A DNA stretch of 64,000 nucleotides from Armillaria gallica (Eukaryota > Basidiomycota > Agaricomycetes > Agaricales > Physalacriaceae), in NCBI GenBank assembly GCA_037576215.1, contig JBANDB010000001.1, positions 1,612,001-1,676,000 of the forward strand, read 5' to 3'. Below the pieces are notes generated by a model that saw only the letters and a program-made list of their open reading frames with translations, did no database searches and was not told the origin of the DNA. Below, piece after piece: positions 43,714-55,043 of this stretch. The number at the start of each line of letters is the position of its first letter. Within the stretch, counting starts at the first letter, position 1. The translations under genes were made by a program, and so were the position numbers.

Positions 43714-45451
43714 ATGGCCGACGTCGAGATGAAGCCCGCCGACATTAAAGCTAACGACGAAGAGAAGAAAGAGGAGAAGGAAGACAAGAAGGAGGAGAAG
43801 AAAGAGGAGCTCAAGAAGGAGCCGGAATCGCCTGTCACCGAAATCAAGTCCAATGCTGCTCTCATTGAAAAGGCCGTGGCGACTCTGGAACCACGGTTCA
43901 CTCATCGTGTCCTGAGGACGTTGGCTGCGCTAAGAAAGCGTCTGGATGACTCTGTACTAAGGAAGGCCATCGAGGAAGTGTACCCCAAAGGTGATGAAAC
44001 GGTCCGATTTCACAGAAAACATACTAACATTGTGGCAGATTCGTCGGTGAAGATAACCTTACTCTCTTGGTTACCACCTGCACCCACAACGGACCAGGAA
44101 ATGGAAATTAACTCGACGACGACGACGACGCCTGCAAAACCACTACCAGAACCTGTCCCAGAAGTCGAAATATACCTTCGTCTGCTTATCATTCACCACC
44201 TACTCAAATCTCCAGATTATTACGCGAAATCCATCGAGCTAGCGCATCAAACAGTGGAGAAGATGCAAGCACTCAACCGCAGAAGCATGGACCCCATTGC
44301 AGCCAAGATATGGTTTGTCGTTGAACGTGCATACGAATTTGGTGGTGAAATCGCGGATGCCCGACCGTGAGTACCAAGCGTAATCCTTTAATTCTTCAGG
44401 TAATCAAATTTCCCCTACTAGAATGTTCCTTGCTGCACAACGAACCGCCTCTCTGAGGCACGACGACGAGGCCCAAGCGTCCCTCATCAACCGCCTCCTC
44501 CGTAGCTACGTCCATTACAGCTTGTACGACCAAGCTGACAAGCTGGTCTCAAAAACGACGTTCCCCGAGTCCGCTGGAAATCCTCAATATGCTCGATACC
44601 ACTACTTCATCGGCAGAATTAAAGCCGTCCAGCTGAATTACAGTGCCGCCCACACCAACCTACAACAGGCCATCCGACGTGCGCCCCCTGCAAAGGTAGC
44701 ACCAGGATTTTACCAAGCAGTGCACAAGCTCTCGGTCGTCGTCGAACTTCTGATGGGTGATATTCCGGACCGAAGCCTTTTCAGACATCCCGTCCTCGAG
44801 AAGGCTCTAGTTGGCTACTTTGAGATCGTCAAAGGTTTGTTCCGTTTCATCATGTACCCTGCCTGCTGATCCAACGTTCTATCAGCTGTCCGCACTGGCT
44901 CGCTCTCGCAATTCCAAACGACCCTTGCCAAGCATGCTGCCCGATTTGAGGCTGACAAGACGTACACTCTCATCGTCCGGTTACGCCAAAACGTCATCAA
45001 AACTGGTATCCGTCGGCTTTCGCTCTCCTACTCGCGTATTTCTCTACGCGACATCTGTGTCAAGCTTCATCTCGACTCAGAGGAGGACGCGGAGTACATT
45101 GTTGGTAAAGCCATTCGTGACGGGGTCATCGAAGGTCGAATAGTGCACGAGAAAGGGTGGATGGAGTGTGGGAGTCAGAGGAACGTATATGGGCCTGAGG
45201 TTAGCGAGATGTTCCAGAGGCGGATCGGGTATTGTTTAGAGTTGCACAACCAGAGCGTGAAGGTATGTTTTTGGTCGTCCATGTTTTTGAGTGTTACTAA
45301 CCATGTGTTGTGCTAGGCCATGCGGTACCCTCTGAATGCTCATAGGAAGGAGCTGGCGGCAGCCGAAGGTGCCCGTGAACGACAGAAGGAGCTCGCGAAG
45401 GAAATCCAAGAAGGCGATCTTGATGATGACGATATGGGCGAGGATTTCTGA
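43714..45451 (+). CDS. RPN3: 26S proteasome regulatory subunit RPN3 (PSMD3)
   Basis: Lid subunit of the 26S proteasome, 525 residues. Four exons in phase: 43714-44366, 44422-44834, 44886-45262, 45317-45451. The N-terminal 35 residues are very Lys/Glu-rich. TPR-like helices follow, with VEIYLRLLIIHHLLKSPDY, ELAHQTVEKM and MFLAAQRTASLRHDDEAQAS. The PCI domain covers roughly residues 330-470: RLSLSYSRISLRDICVKL, then DAEYIVGKAIRDGVIEG. The tail ends DDDDMGEDF, as in fungal RPN3. It is divergent from the NDUFA12-family gene, with 163 bp between the starts, so the promoter region is probably shared. Confidence 0.96.
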
Positions 45452-45773
45452 ACGCTGATGTTGAAGTACACGCCGTCGTAATATACTCAGTTCTCTTTTG
45501 GCATCGACTGAGTCTCAATCCAACTCTATGGTCGGAGCGAAGACTTCTATTACATGGTTGCAGTCTCCATATATCTGGTTCGCGGACACATCAGGGGTTC
45601 GTATCTTTTCGACATGTCTCTTTTGCTTGGTAAATACGACTAACTAGAGCTCTGGACTGAAATATTTCGGTGTTTGCAAACTGACAACTTGTTCTCGACC
45701 GGAGCACGTGCAGTCCTTTGGCAGAGACATTCTTCACGCACACCTCAGCCTTCGACCACATTCTTCTTGCACA

Positions 45774-46845
45774 ATGCCTTCCGCTATGATATGTCTGGGA
45801 TCTCAAACGTTGTGCTACAAGTGCAACAAGAAAATGGAAGCTCTCCAAAGATGCGGAAAGTGCAAGTCAGTCCTAACTTCTACTTATCAGAACTCGAACC
45901 CCTCTAAGACTCCTATACAGAACGGCTAGATACTGCTCCAGGGAATGTCAAAAACAGGATTGGCCGGAGCATAAGCCTCACTGTATTAACCACGACGAGG
46001 AAATGGGACCTGACTATCAACAAGAAGTGTTCAAGCCGTTCACTCGCTGGCTTGATAAATGGCGTCACACCGTTGAAATTTGGAGTTTCTTCGCGTCCGA
46101 CTGTGCGTCATTCCTGCATCTGCATTCCCACTGCTGGCTGGGATTCATGGCCATTGGATGTTAGTCTCCTCTCATTTTTTGAACTCGGGCGGCCCATCAT
46201 GCATGGATTTTTTCCTCAAAAACATGTATCTACGGCCTCTTCTTGAAGGGCTCCAACCCTTGTGACTGATTTCCCTCTGTACCAGCTTCGTCTTGAGCAT
46301 AATCCCAACAACTCTTCCACAAAAGAAGGCAAGCTCTCGAAAGGGGTTCAAGGCAGGTACCTTCTGCTGTCATAAATTCATCCATCCTTTAACACTGCTC
46401 TTAGTACGTAGACTCGGAGTTCATGACACGCGAAGATGTGATCGCTCGTGTACTATCTAAGTTGCCATCCGAACACGATTATCAACAGGCCGTTCTCGAT
46501 CATCTCGACAGCCAATCCATTGAGAAACATAGCATTCGAGTCATCGTTGCTAGCGACAGGATTGCTGTCAGTATGTGTCGGCCAATAGGTTCTCTCAAGA
46601 CGAATCTTCCATCTATAGACCGGCCGATTCGTTTCACGGACCATGTAAACCCTTACAGTCCCAAGGGATACATGTTGGCTGCAAAGCTATTCCGAGACTA
46701 TAAGGACCATTTATGCAAGGATATTGACCAAGGAAACGGTGGGTATTCTTCAGTTGTTGACAGGTGGAGGTACTTGACTGACACGTCTATAGTCGACGGT
46801 TATCTAGAATACTTCAGGAGTAAACAGCAGGAACTCTCTGAGTAG
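45774..46845 (+). CDS. MYND-type zinc-finger protein
   Basis: Exon 1 (45774-45865) and exon 2 (from 45930) together form a MYND finger: CYKCNKKMEALQRCGKCK joined to YCSRECQKQDWPEHKPHC. Then come DEEMGPDYQQEVFKPFTRWL and WRHTVEIWSFFA, a layout common in agaric MYND proteins. Beyond about 46100 one or more introns are unresolved. A later exon from about 46285 reads LRLEHNPNNSSTKEGKLSKG. The last part, 46423-46845, reads MTREDVIARVLSKLPSEHDY and ends FRSKQQELSE. MYND fingers mediate protein contacts; no specific partner can be named. The middle exon borders are uncertain. Confidence 0.65.
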
Positions 46846-47079
46846 CGAGCAACAGATGTGGGAGCATATTTCTTTCTTCCGAGTTGTCCTGACTCTTGAC
46901 ATCAAGACATGTGCTTTTACTATTATCTTGTAGTACCTCACTTCTTCTCGACAAATCTCGAGCAAGAGACTGCATCTAAAACCCATTTTCAGGCGTGATC
47001 GCGCCAATCTACCCCTTAATGTAAAATAGTTTCGATGAGAATTTGCAGTCCATGTTTAGACTCGAACCTCGTTTGATGA

Positions 47080-47480
47080 CAGTCGAACCGCTTTTCAGGC
47101 TTGATTGGGTCCAGTACATGTTAATGATGCGCGACTATAGTTTTGTCGGTCGCAGGAAGATTCTTGTTGGTGGAAGCAAGATTTACGCAAGCACACGAAG
47201 ACATGGTGGACGCTCGATTGAGTACAATCACACAATTTACAACACAAAGGTCTGTCAACAATTCTGTCCCTCATTTGGCTCGCAACTGTTCATCAATTTC
47301 GCTGATCAAACAATTATCAGAACAGCAGAATGCAAATCCACGAAAACGAACAGATTTCTTCACAGTTGTCCGTCAACCATTATTTGTAAGTAGTCATATA
47401 CCTTCTGACGGACTTGACGTGTGGCTTCATCAACCGAGAGAATTGTTCAGATTGAGAAGTTGGATATATGTATGAGCCTT
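47080..47480 (+). other. Unassigned open frame ending at a splice donor
   Basis: A frame with QAHEDMVDARLSTITQFTTQ and QNANPRKRTDFFTVVRQPLF runs to a GTAAGT donor near 47386, so it could be an exon. No domain recognised and no start or end established. Confidence 0.25.
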
Positions 47481-47939
47481 ACCGAACTATATCAAAGAGA
47501 TTCCTAGGTGATGGGGTCACATTTTCCCAGAGACATGGCATAAGAATTCAGCGTAGCTTGCACCGGTATTACTATATACATCCCATTTCGCTCACTCTCG
47601 CAGCGATAAGGTGCTCCTGTGATATCACAGATGGAGCGCTCGAATCAGCGCTTGAACAGGAGAAACATGTAGAATCAGATAGGCAGAGTTCATAGCGGAG
47701 GCCCATGAATCAGAGTCTGAATTCAAGTGCTAGAGAGGAAAGGTGGAACAACTGTGACGCTAGACCCGAACCAAGGATGAGACAATGCCAAATACAGTTG
47801 GCACATGAAATTGCCTCCAAACTCTCGAGAATCAGGTAACAACAATATCAGATCGTATTTCGAGCTATACAAACCAGCTAATACATCGTATAATGAGCCG
47901 CTGACGAGTATCGAAGGCGTCAATTACTCAGAATTATTT

Positions 47940-48296
47940 TCAGGAGACGGGCTGAGCGGCAGATGTGGGAGCAGCTGGGGCCGGGGTGAGAAGAGTAAAC
48001 CCTTGCCCATCGTTGTAAAGTGACGAGCCGTCGGATTGACGGCTGTAAGAGCTTCCGTTCCTAGAAAAGCAAGAATGTCAGATACTGGAAAAATAAAAGG
48101 CTCGACATTATATTACTGGTTTTGATAGCGATAGCCAGTGTTCCCGCTACCATCGACATACCTACACCAAAAGTTTCCCTGCAAACGTGAAACTCAGCTG
48201 ACGAGTTGTGCTCATGAAAAGACGCACTTGACGATTGACACCCGTGGTCATGGTCATAACTGGGGTACCTTGAACATAGATAATGGCGCTGTTCAT
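47940..48296 (-). CDS. Small Tyr/Gly/Asn-rich protein, copy 1 (83 aa)
   Basis: Three exons in phase: 48228-48296, 48117-48178, 47940-48060. The sequence begins MNSAIIYVQGTPVMTMTTGV, then GNFWCRYVDGSGNTGYRYQN, then NGSSYSRQSDGSSLYNDGQG, ending in a Pro/Ala tail. The repeating DGS-Y pattern is familiar from small proteins of agarics, but no function is known to me. A paralogue lies at 51905-52273. The two share exon plan and the WCR.....G.T.Y.Y.N core, which supports both models. Confidence 0.6.
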
Positions 48297-48654
48297 GATC
48301 GTCGTTAATCGGATGTGATAAGTACTCGAAATTTCGTCCTGCCTTTATAGCAGGGCTACAGGGTCTCGGCGCGACCATCTGATTCAGTACTGACTGTTTG
48401 GGGTACCAATAAAGGAAAATCTCGCATATGATTAGGCAGAGGTCTGTTCTATCCATAAAACAGAAGCCCTCAACATCAAACCGCAAGGAAGGATGGAAAG
48501 TACCAGTTTGCCGTTCCTCCCTAAACCGGCAGCCTGTTTCCCCCGCTCTAGTTCCTTCTTCAGTTCAACTCCCATCAGTCTCCGTAGCTCGCCATTCCAG
48601 AAGCTTTCGTCAGTTAAACGAAGGAATCTACTGTTGTTACTCTTCAGAGCACCC

Positions 48655-48777
48655 ACAGGGCGACAACTTCCCCGCAAACGCCTAATCGACGCAGCATTTG
48701 CAAGGCAGTTCCCAGTCCCGACCCCTAGCGAAATACTATATCGATTCAGACCTAATATTGCATTAATATCTGTTTAA
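48655..48777 (+). pseudogene. Fragment of a large MYND-family gene (N-terminus)
   Basis: A short stretch readable as RKRLIDAAFARQ and SEILYRFRPNIALI resembles KLLINAAFKDPLNSSEILTQ at 49.8 kb and SEILHQVRRNLSLI at 57.4 kb. The frame stops at 48777 and nothing further of the gene follows. Confidence 0.45.
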
Positions 48778-48779
48778 GT

Positions 48780-49780
48780 TGCCCACTGGGACACTATGTG
48801 CATGCTTCTAGAAGAAGAATTAACGGAACTGGCGGTGGTGTTTCGCTGGTACTTTGTTGATCTGTATACGTACGTGGGGTTAGCAAGACTATTAGACCTC
48901 ACATTCTCAATCAGGTCATAGGTACTTGAGCACGGGTCGCTCTCTGACTCGCGTTCTTCTCTAAGGACTTGCTGGAGAACCTATCGTCTATCGGGGTTCT
49001 GCTGCTACAGCTGGTCCCTGGTAGTGTTGCCGAAGTTCGGTTCAGTTCAGGACCGATACCTTTTGCCCTGAACGTGAACACGAACGCCCCTGGTCTCGGT
49101 GAACGTGAACTGAACGGACGTTCGCGTTTCAACTGCGTTCAGTACCTGTTCATAATTTCAAATAGTCTTTAGGCTGCTGTGAGCCGCCGCACATTAATAT
49201 CAGTGTGCTATCATTTAATGAACTCTGTACAAACATTCAGGAGAATCCGACGCATGACTCTAATCAGATTGCCATCATCTTGGCAATGAACGTTCTCAGT
49301 GTTTGACTGTTGTCTCAGCACTTCTTCACCTCGGGGTTCAAAATCGTTCGAGACTTTTCTGGGAGTCTTTGAACCCAGAACTGAACCTCGCGTTTAGTTC
49401 TGGCATTCAGCGTTCGGACCGAGATTCCAAACCGAACTTCCGCCTTCCAACTTTCTTGTGGCCGTGAATATTCCATGTAGTTAAGTACGTGGTACGCGCT
49501 ACAGCGGGGCTTTCGTGTCGTATACGTCGCTCGCTATCTTACGACGCGAATACCAGTGAATACCGTTTAAATACCGCGTCGCGACTTCGGACCTCTTCCG
49601 AGTCTTCGGACTTGCATCAAAACCGGGCACATGACTTGCCGCCGGTTCGACGTCACGCCTATAATCGTAATGACTTCAGACAATATTTTCAACTCCCATT
49701 TTGTACGCAGGTACGCAGTCAAGAATCACGTGGTGCGCGAGATCAACGTCCTATTTATGTATTGCTTTAATGTCATTCCA
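48780..49780. other. Intergenic region rich in GAAC/GTTC words
   Basis: No gene seen. Between about 49020 and 49440 words such as GAACGTGAAC, CAGTTCAGG and CGTTCAG recur at short irregular intervals; a similar patch lies at about 54660-54740. Possibly degenerate repeats; no clear period. Confidence 0.4.
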
Positions 49781-49781
49781 G

Positions 49782-51555
49782 ATGCCTAAGCCAATTTTGA
49801 CACGTCGTCGAAAGGGCCATGACAAGCTATTGATTAACGCGGCATTCAAAGATCCGCTCAATTCCTCCGAAATCTTGACTCAAGTTAGACGTAAGTCTTT
49901 CCCAAAATTCTCCCCCGCATATTCCCTTCGACCCCCACTGCCTCCTGCCGCAGCCAGAGTTGCATGAACTGGCGATCTCATTGATAGCCTCATCTGCGTG
50001 TATCCATGGGATCTGCAGGATAGTCGTTAATGGATTGGACAGCATCAGTCCTCACATTCGTCACCGGATCATTGACCTCTGGCCGCGTCTGCTTCCACGG
50101 ATTGTATATTTTCTAAAGGGTCTGTTGAAGGAACCAGAATCATTCGTCAAGTTGCCCAAACAAATGAATACGCTCCTTTCATACGCCACAGCAGCCGCAT
50201 GCGATAGCGTATCTTTGTCGTCGATTATGCTTACGGCTCCTAGTGTCCTCCGCCAGTCGCAAGATCTCATCTCGTGTCTGGCTCAGGTGTGGATAGTATC
50301 CTTGGAGAATAGACTATCATTCATCTCCTTCATTATGCCCACATTCTTCATGCACGAAAAGTCACTTTTAGATGTTTTCGCTGCCACAATCAAGCAAGAA
50401 ATTCCTGTACAGCGACTGACGGCAGTCATCGCTCGTCTTGTCCGTGACGTTGATTGCATTGACATCGATTGGGCTGCTATCAAGGATGGCGCCATATTGT
50501 TGCGTACCCTTTCGAATGATCCCTCGCTAGGGCTGTCATTACGACTGGAAAAGCTAATACCATGGATGTGTTACGTGGTTTGGCGTGTCGTCGAGACTCC
50601 AAGGCCGAACACGGAAGCAGGCGAACAATGCAGGATGCTAGCCCTCTTGACTACCTTTGTCTCCATCCATGTGGGACTGGCACAGGGACCGGATTGGATT
50701 GCCCAATCACTGAAGCGAACCCATTTTCTCCGGTCCCTTTGGAAGTTCTCTCAGGAAGATTTGACAGCCGAGCTCGCCAAAACCATTGCGGAGATCCTCA
50801 ATACGCTTACCATCAACCTCATATGGCGAACCGTTTTGCGACGGGTTCGGATATCGTTAAAGAAGCTAGAGTCCGCCGTTGATGCACCTAACTTCCATAT
50901 GTCTTTGCGGAAGCCATGGGCCACTTTCCTGCATGTAGCCAACCATCGCTGGGAAACACGTGCCAGTCTGCATGGTGGATCGGACGCCAACGTTTGCATG
51001 AATTCAAAGGTGCTCTCTATCTTCGTGACTTTTTTAAACGATCATTGATTCATCTTGTTTTATTACCGTCGCAGTGTATAGAGAGTGATTCGGAAACTGG
51101 AAACATCACAACAAAGATTCATCGTTGCAGTGGATGCGGCTTCGTTTTTTGCTCTGCCCATTGTCAAAAGGAAGCGGGTGATACTCATCGGAAATTTTGT
51201 CAATTCGAAAAGAGTAAACGAAAAGGTTCGTCTCTCTCTTTTATATTTGAACGTAATCTCATGGGATACTTTGATAATAGATGGTTATCCGGACGACGTG
51301 ACGCAGCGCGATGAATTGTTCTTACATCACATTGTTATGTCTGACATACGCCACGAAAAAGAGCTTATCGCAATGCTCATGAACGATTATCACACCAAGT
51401 ACAACGCTGATACGTACCCTCCAGTAACGTGTGTGGATTATCGTGACGCGCCCATGAGCATATCTGTAGGACACTGGGAAGGTTTCCGAGGCATTTGTGG
51501 TATCGATGATTCTAAGTTGTTTCACAGAAAGTCAACAAAGTGGAAGCCAAGCTAG
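49782..51555 (+). CDS. Large MYND-finger protein, copy 1 (528 aa)
   Basis: Four exons in phase: 49782-49890, 49958-51009, 51075-51225, 51281-51555. The first 390 residues are helical, probably a repeat-type scaffold (IIDLWPRLLPRIVYFL, SCLAQVWIVSLENRL, IKQEIPVQRLTAVIARL, WETRASLHGG). The MYND finger spans the exon 2/3 junction: CMNSK joined to C, then CSGCGFVFCSAHCQKEAGDT and HRKFC. After it come DGYPDDVTQRDELFLHHIVM and DYRDAPMSISV. The C-terminus is shorter and diverged compared with copy 2. The acceptor at 49957 was chosen because it alone restores the frame into LHELAISLIASSACIHG. Confidence 0.8.
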
Positions 51556-51904
51556 GTCCGGATGGGACCGGGATCTAGAGTGTCTGGAACCGGCGGCAAG
51601 TCATGTGAAGCCACGTTGCCAACCCCGGACCGGGTAGCCGAGACGCTCATCAGCGAGTCGTACCGAACCAAGGTCGCCGTACAGCTCGTAGGACGCTGAA
51701 GTTAGGTTCATATCTGATTTCGGGACAGTAAGCATACTCATTACAACTTGTGCACCAGAATCCGTCACAAAGTACTGTACAAATTCATTCCCAATCCCTT
51801 TCCAGCTCCCAAATAGATGCACATTCGTCTTGATCAGCGCTGAACCGATAGATCAGATTGGAGCTTTCATCATGTCTCAAAGTACTGACCCTCAAGGTTA
51901 GAAG

Positions 51905-52273
51905 TCAATTATTCACCGATGAGGAGGGAGACCCCTCGGTTTTAGCAGGCGGCGGCCTGTACAACGAGAAGCCTCGTCCGTTATCGAAGACGGAAGAGCC
52001 ATCCGTATGTTGATGCTAAGTAGTTCCATCGCTGATACCCAATATAGTGCCTTTCCGAGGTGGAAAATGTAGAGGTGCTCACCGATTATTGTAGTGGTAG
52101 CTTGTAGCTCCACTGCTATCTGCGTGTCGACACCACTGATTTCCCTAACAAAGAGGGGACGCCGTAGATGAGATCTGATGAAACGCTCCGATGGCTTGGA
52201 AAGCGGTGAAAACACGTACGCGGGTATTAATACCTTGCGCGACGACTGTCGGATCGACGTTACAACCGCTCAT
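51905..52273 (-). pseudogene. Small Tyr/Gly/Asn-rich protein, copy 2, with in-frame stop
   Basis: Homologue of 47940-48296. Exon 1 (52220-52273) reads MSGCNVDPTVVAQGINTR. Exon 2 (from 52144) reads GNQWCRHADSSGATSYHYNN. The third reads TDGSSVFDNGRGFSLYRPPP in the homologous frame. A TAG stands where copy 1 has TAC, shortly after the acceptor. A different acceptor could avoid it only by leaving the homologous frame. Probably a broken copy. Confidence 0.5.
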
Positions 52274-52289
52274 GATGGTTACAGGTAAA

Positions 52290-53125
52290 GGATTCAATGA
52301 AATGCATCCGCGGATGATATTGTATTGGTTTCAAGTTCTCACGGCCACTGCAGAGGTCTTTAGCCTGGAAGTCGGACTGACCGGTCGCTCGCGATGACCC
52401 AGGTTAAGGCTTATACTTGGCAATTGAACACCTGTTCAATCGATATATCACGGCCTTGAGCAGCAGATCGGCCCAATACTGACCATGGGTGAGTGCGTAG
52501 TCGTCATTATTCTCTATCAGATAGAAGCACGACTTAGCTAAAGGAACAAGACAGCAGGTTGCTCGCTAGTACGTGCCAGAAACCTACGTCCATCATCGTG
52601 AGAATTACTGGCATTCCGTCAATTCAATGTCATTCAGTGTCCGTACACTCAGTTGGCCCTGAAAGAGTTTTCCTGCCCCGGGACCGTTCTTTGACCGTGT
52701 CGTGCATTCTGTTTGAATGGCGAATCAACGAACCTAACGTTAGTGTGCCTGCGAGCAGTGATGCGATTGACATCTTGGGAAAATTCAATGCGGTGTGACG
52801 AACCACAATGGCGCCCGGCGGACCAAGACAGCCGTGTACGATGCAGCAGACGGTGCTGCAGCAATCTAGGCTCCATCCAGCACGTCTAACGGTAAAGCAT
52901 GCCCGCCGCGAAATCCAAAAAGGGAAAAATAGTCGGATTTTGCCAGCCGAGCGTTGGCCGAGCACCGGATCGAATATCTGCGAAAGCATCTCACGAACGG
53001 CACTTACCGCCACCCAGCTGTGTGACATGTGTCGACACTCTACACCCGGCCAGTGGCTTCTTATTCCCTTGGGGTATTCAGTTTCTCACCATCCAAAAGT
53101 TCCTCGTTGTTGCTGAAGGATCCAA
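52290..53125. other. Intergenic region upstream of the membrane-protein gene
   Basis: Only short unrecognised frames. A leader exon for the gene starting at 53126 could lie here (a hydrophobic stretch, HPASGFLFPWGIQFLTIQKF, is readable at about 53035-53095), but it is not in an obviously joinable position. Confidence 0.35.
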
Positions 53126-54292
53126 ATGTCGTCCGCAGCAAGTTCGTCGAGCGTGCAGGCCAGTTCGTCGGCCGATGCGACGACGACGACAACACAATCC
53201 CCGCCGAGCTCGTCTTCTGTCCAGACACCCGAGCAGTCCACGAGCTCGTCGCAGACGTCCATTTTTACGCCCAGCACGACCAGCAGCATATTCACGCCCC
53301 CACCTACAGATTCGTCCTCATCTAGCAGTGATACTGCGCCGTCCACGACCTCCATTCCACCTGATACCACGACTAGCACGACATCAGCACCGCCCGCTTC
53401 CACTTCAAGCAGCAGTACCGATACGGGTCAAGGAGGAGGGCCTGGGCAGGGACAAAGCCAAAGCCAAAGCCAGAGTTCCAATGGTATCACTCAGCAGCCC
53501 ACATCATATATCGCCACGACGGTCGTTATCACTGAATCCAACGGCCAGCAGGTGACAGCGACTACGTCCATTTTGGCTCCTCTATCCTCTTCATCCCCTT
53601 CTTCCTCGCCATCTTCCTCATCACATACCGGTGCCATAGTGGGCGGGACCATCGGTGGTATCGCAGGTCTCGCCGTGGTCCTCTCTCTGATCTTGTTCCT
53701 CTACAAACGCCGGCAGAATGCCCGCTTCTCAGATCACTTTGACGGGAACTTTGACCCCGACAGGATCGTGGCGCGGACGCCTGACATGGGGCTGAACCTG
53801 GATGATGAGCATGATCAAGATGACGGGATGGGTGGACGGCTTGGAGGAGCAGAAATTGGTGCTGGAGTTGTTTCGCCGTTCCCCATCAGTGCAAGCACGA
53901 CCAGCCAGGGAAGTAACTACGCGAATTACTACAATGGCTCGCCCGCATCCCCACCGCCAATGTCGCAGTACTCTTCAGATTCTTATCCCCCTTCCGCGTA
54001 CAATCCTTATGCTATGGTTCCCGGGTCTCCGCCAGGCTCGCCGGTATCACACACCCCTCCGTCTTCCAGCGGCGTCGGTGGAGGAATGTCTGCAAAGGAG
54101 CGCGAGGCGAGGCAACACCAGTTGGGCATCGTCAATCCCGACGACCGCTCAGCTTACCTCGTAAATGGTCCCGGTCCGAGCGGGGTTATTGTCCATCAGG
54201 ATGCAGGCCCAAGCGAGATTCCGCCGTCGTATGATAGCTTACTCCCGGGACCGTCTAGAACGGGGACACCTCAGGGAGGCAGCAGCTCGTAG
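53126..54292 (+). CDS. Ser/Thr-rich single-pass membrane protein (388 aa)
   Basis: Residues 1-165 are almost entirely Ser, Thr, Pro and Gln, as in heavily O-mannosylated cell-surface stalks. A transmembrane segment lies at about 169-192 (GAIVGGTIGGIAGLAVVLSL), followed by a basic stop-transfer YKRRQ. The cytoplasmic tail of about 190 residues is Pro/Ser/Gly-rich, with SPPPMSQYSSDSYPPSAYNP and EIPPSYDSLLPGP. Organisation resembles fungal surface sensors and AXL2/SKG6-type membrane proteins. No signal peptide is present at this ATG, so an upstream leader exon may be missing from the model, or the protein is a signal-anchor type. Ligand and pathway are unknown. Confidence 0.75.
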   Translation: MSSAASSSSVQASSSADATTTTTQSPPSSSSVQTPEQSTSSSQTSIFTPSTTSSIFTPPPTDSSSSSSDTAPSTTSIPPDTTTSTTSAPPASTSSSSTDTGQGGGPGQGQSQSQSQSSNGITQQPTSYIATTVVITESNGQQVTATTSILAPLSSSSPSSSPSSSSHTGAIVGGTIGGIAGLAVVLSLILFLYKRRQNARFSDHFDGNFDPDRIVARTPDMGLNLDDEHDQDDGMGGRLGGAEIGAGVVSPFPISASTTSQGSNYANYYNGSPASPPPMSQYSSDSYPPSAYNPYAMVPGSPPGSPVSHTPPSSSGVGGGMSAKEREARQHQLGIVNPDDRSAYLVNGPGPSGVIVHQDAGPSEIPPSYDSLLPGPSRTGTPQGGSSS

Positions 54293-55043
54293 AGGGGCGG
54301 TAGATGAGACGAAGGACTCTTTGATTGACTGATTATTTACTAACGGACGCCGTGTTTCCGATAAACACCATCTAATACTTCACGACCGCACTATCTTTCA
54401 CGTCTCTTACTTATCTAAGTACCGCTATTATTCTCCCCCTCCACATGTTACTACAAAGCCTGTCCATCCACGCATCGATTCCATTTCTGATTGTTTGATT
54501 GTACTGTATACATGTACCGCTGTACCGATAGTCGCTCTATTCTCGCTATGCAGTCTTGTACGTAGTGCAATATCTATCCACTCGCCGTCCGTCGTTGACG
54601 TTAAATTTTTATTCGAGCGGGCAAGTTATATTATTCCCATTGAGTCAGCCTAGACCACCAGTTCGGTTTGGAGACCGTAACCGTAGCTCATATTGACCCC
54701 TTCTCGGTTCTAACGTTCAAGTTCAACGTCTGTTCAACATGACGGGAATTTCTAAGGAAAGCTGCGAACAAAAAGGACGGACGGAGCCCAGTGGCCGGGA
54801 TAACGTTAGAAGTTATATCAGTAGGATATTAGGCGGATATCGATACGCAGTTGAAAAGACCCTCCGCAAGATCTACGACGGTAGCAAAGATTGTCGATCC
54901 AAGCGGCCAGATCTCAAGATTTCCGTTCCACGGAATATTCGGGCCGTCATTCCGATGTCGCTAAACTTGCCGACACATGCCGGATACACGCATACAGTAA
55001 CCACCACGGCACTTTGATTTTTTTCCTTCGTTTTCGCAGCAAC
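54293..55043. other. Intergenic region before GWT1
   Basis: No convincing gene; short frames only. The part from about 54930 recurs upstream of the GWT1 fragment at 60.3 kb. Confidence 0.5.

Noticed and set aside
53086..53403. Val/Asp-rich minus-strand frame
   Set aside because: Antisense of the Ser-rich repeat of the membrane-protein gene; composition is a mirror of that repeat.
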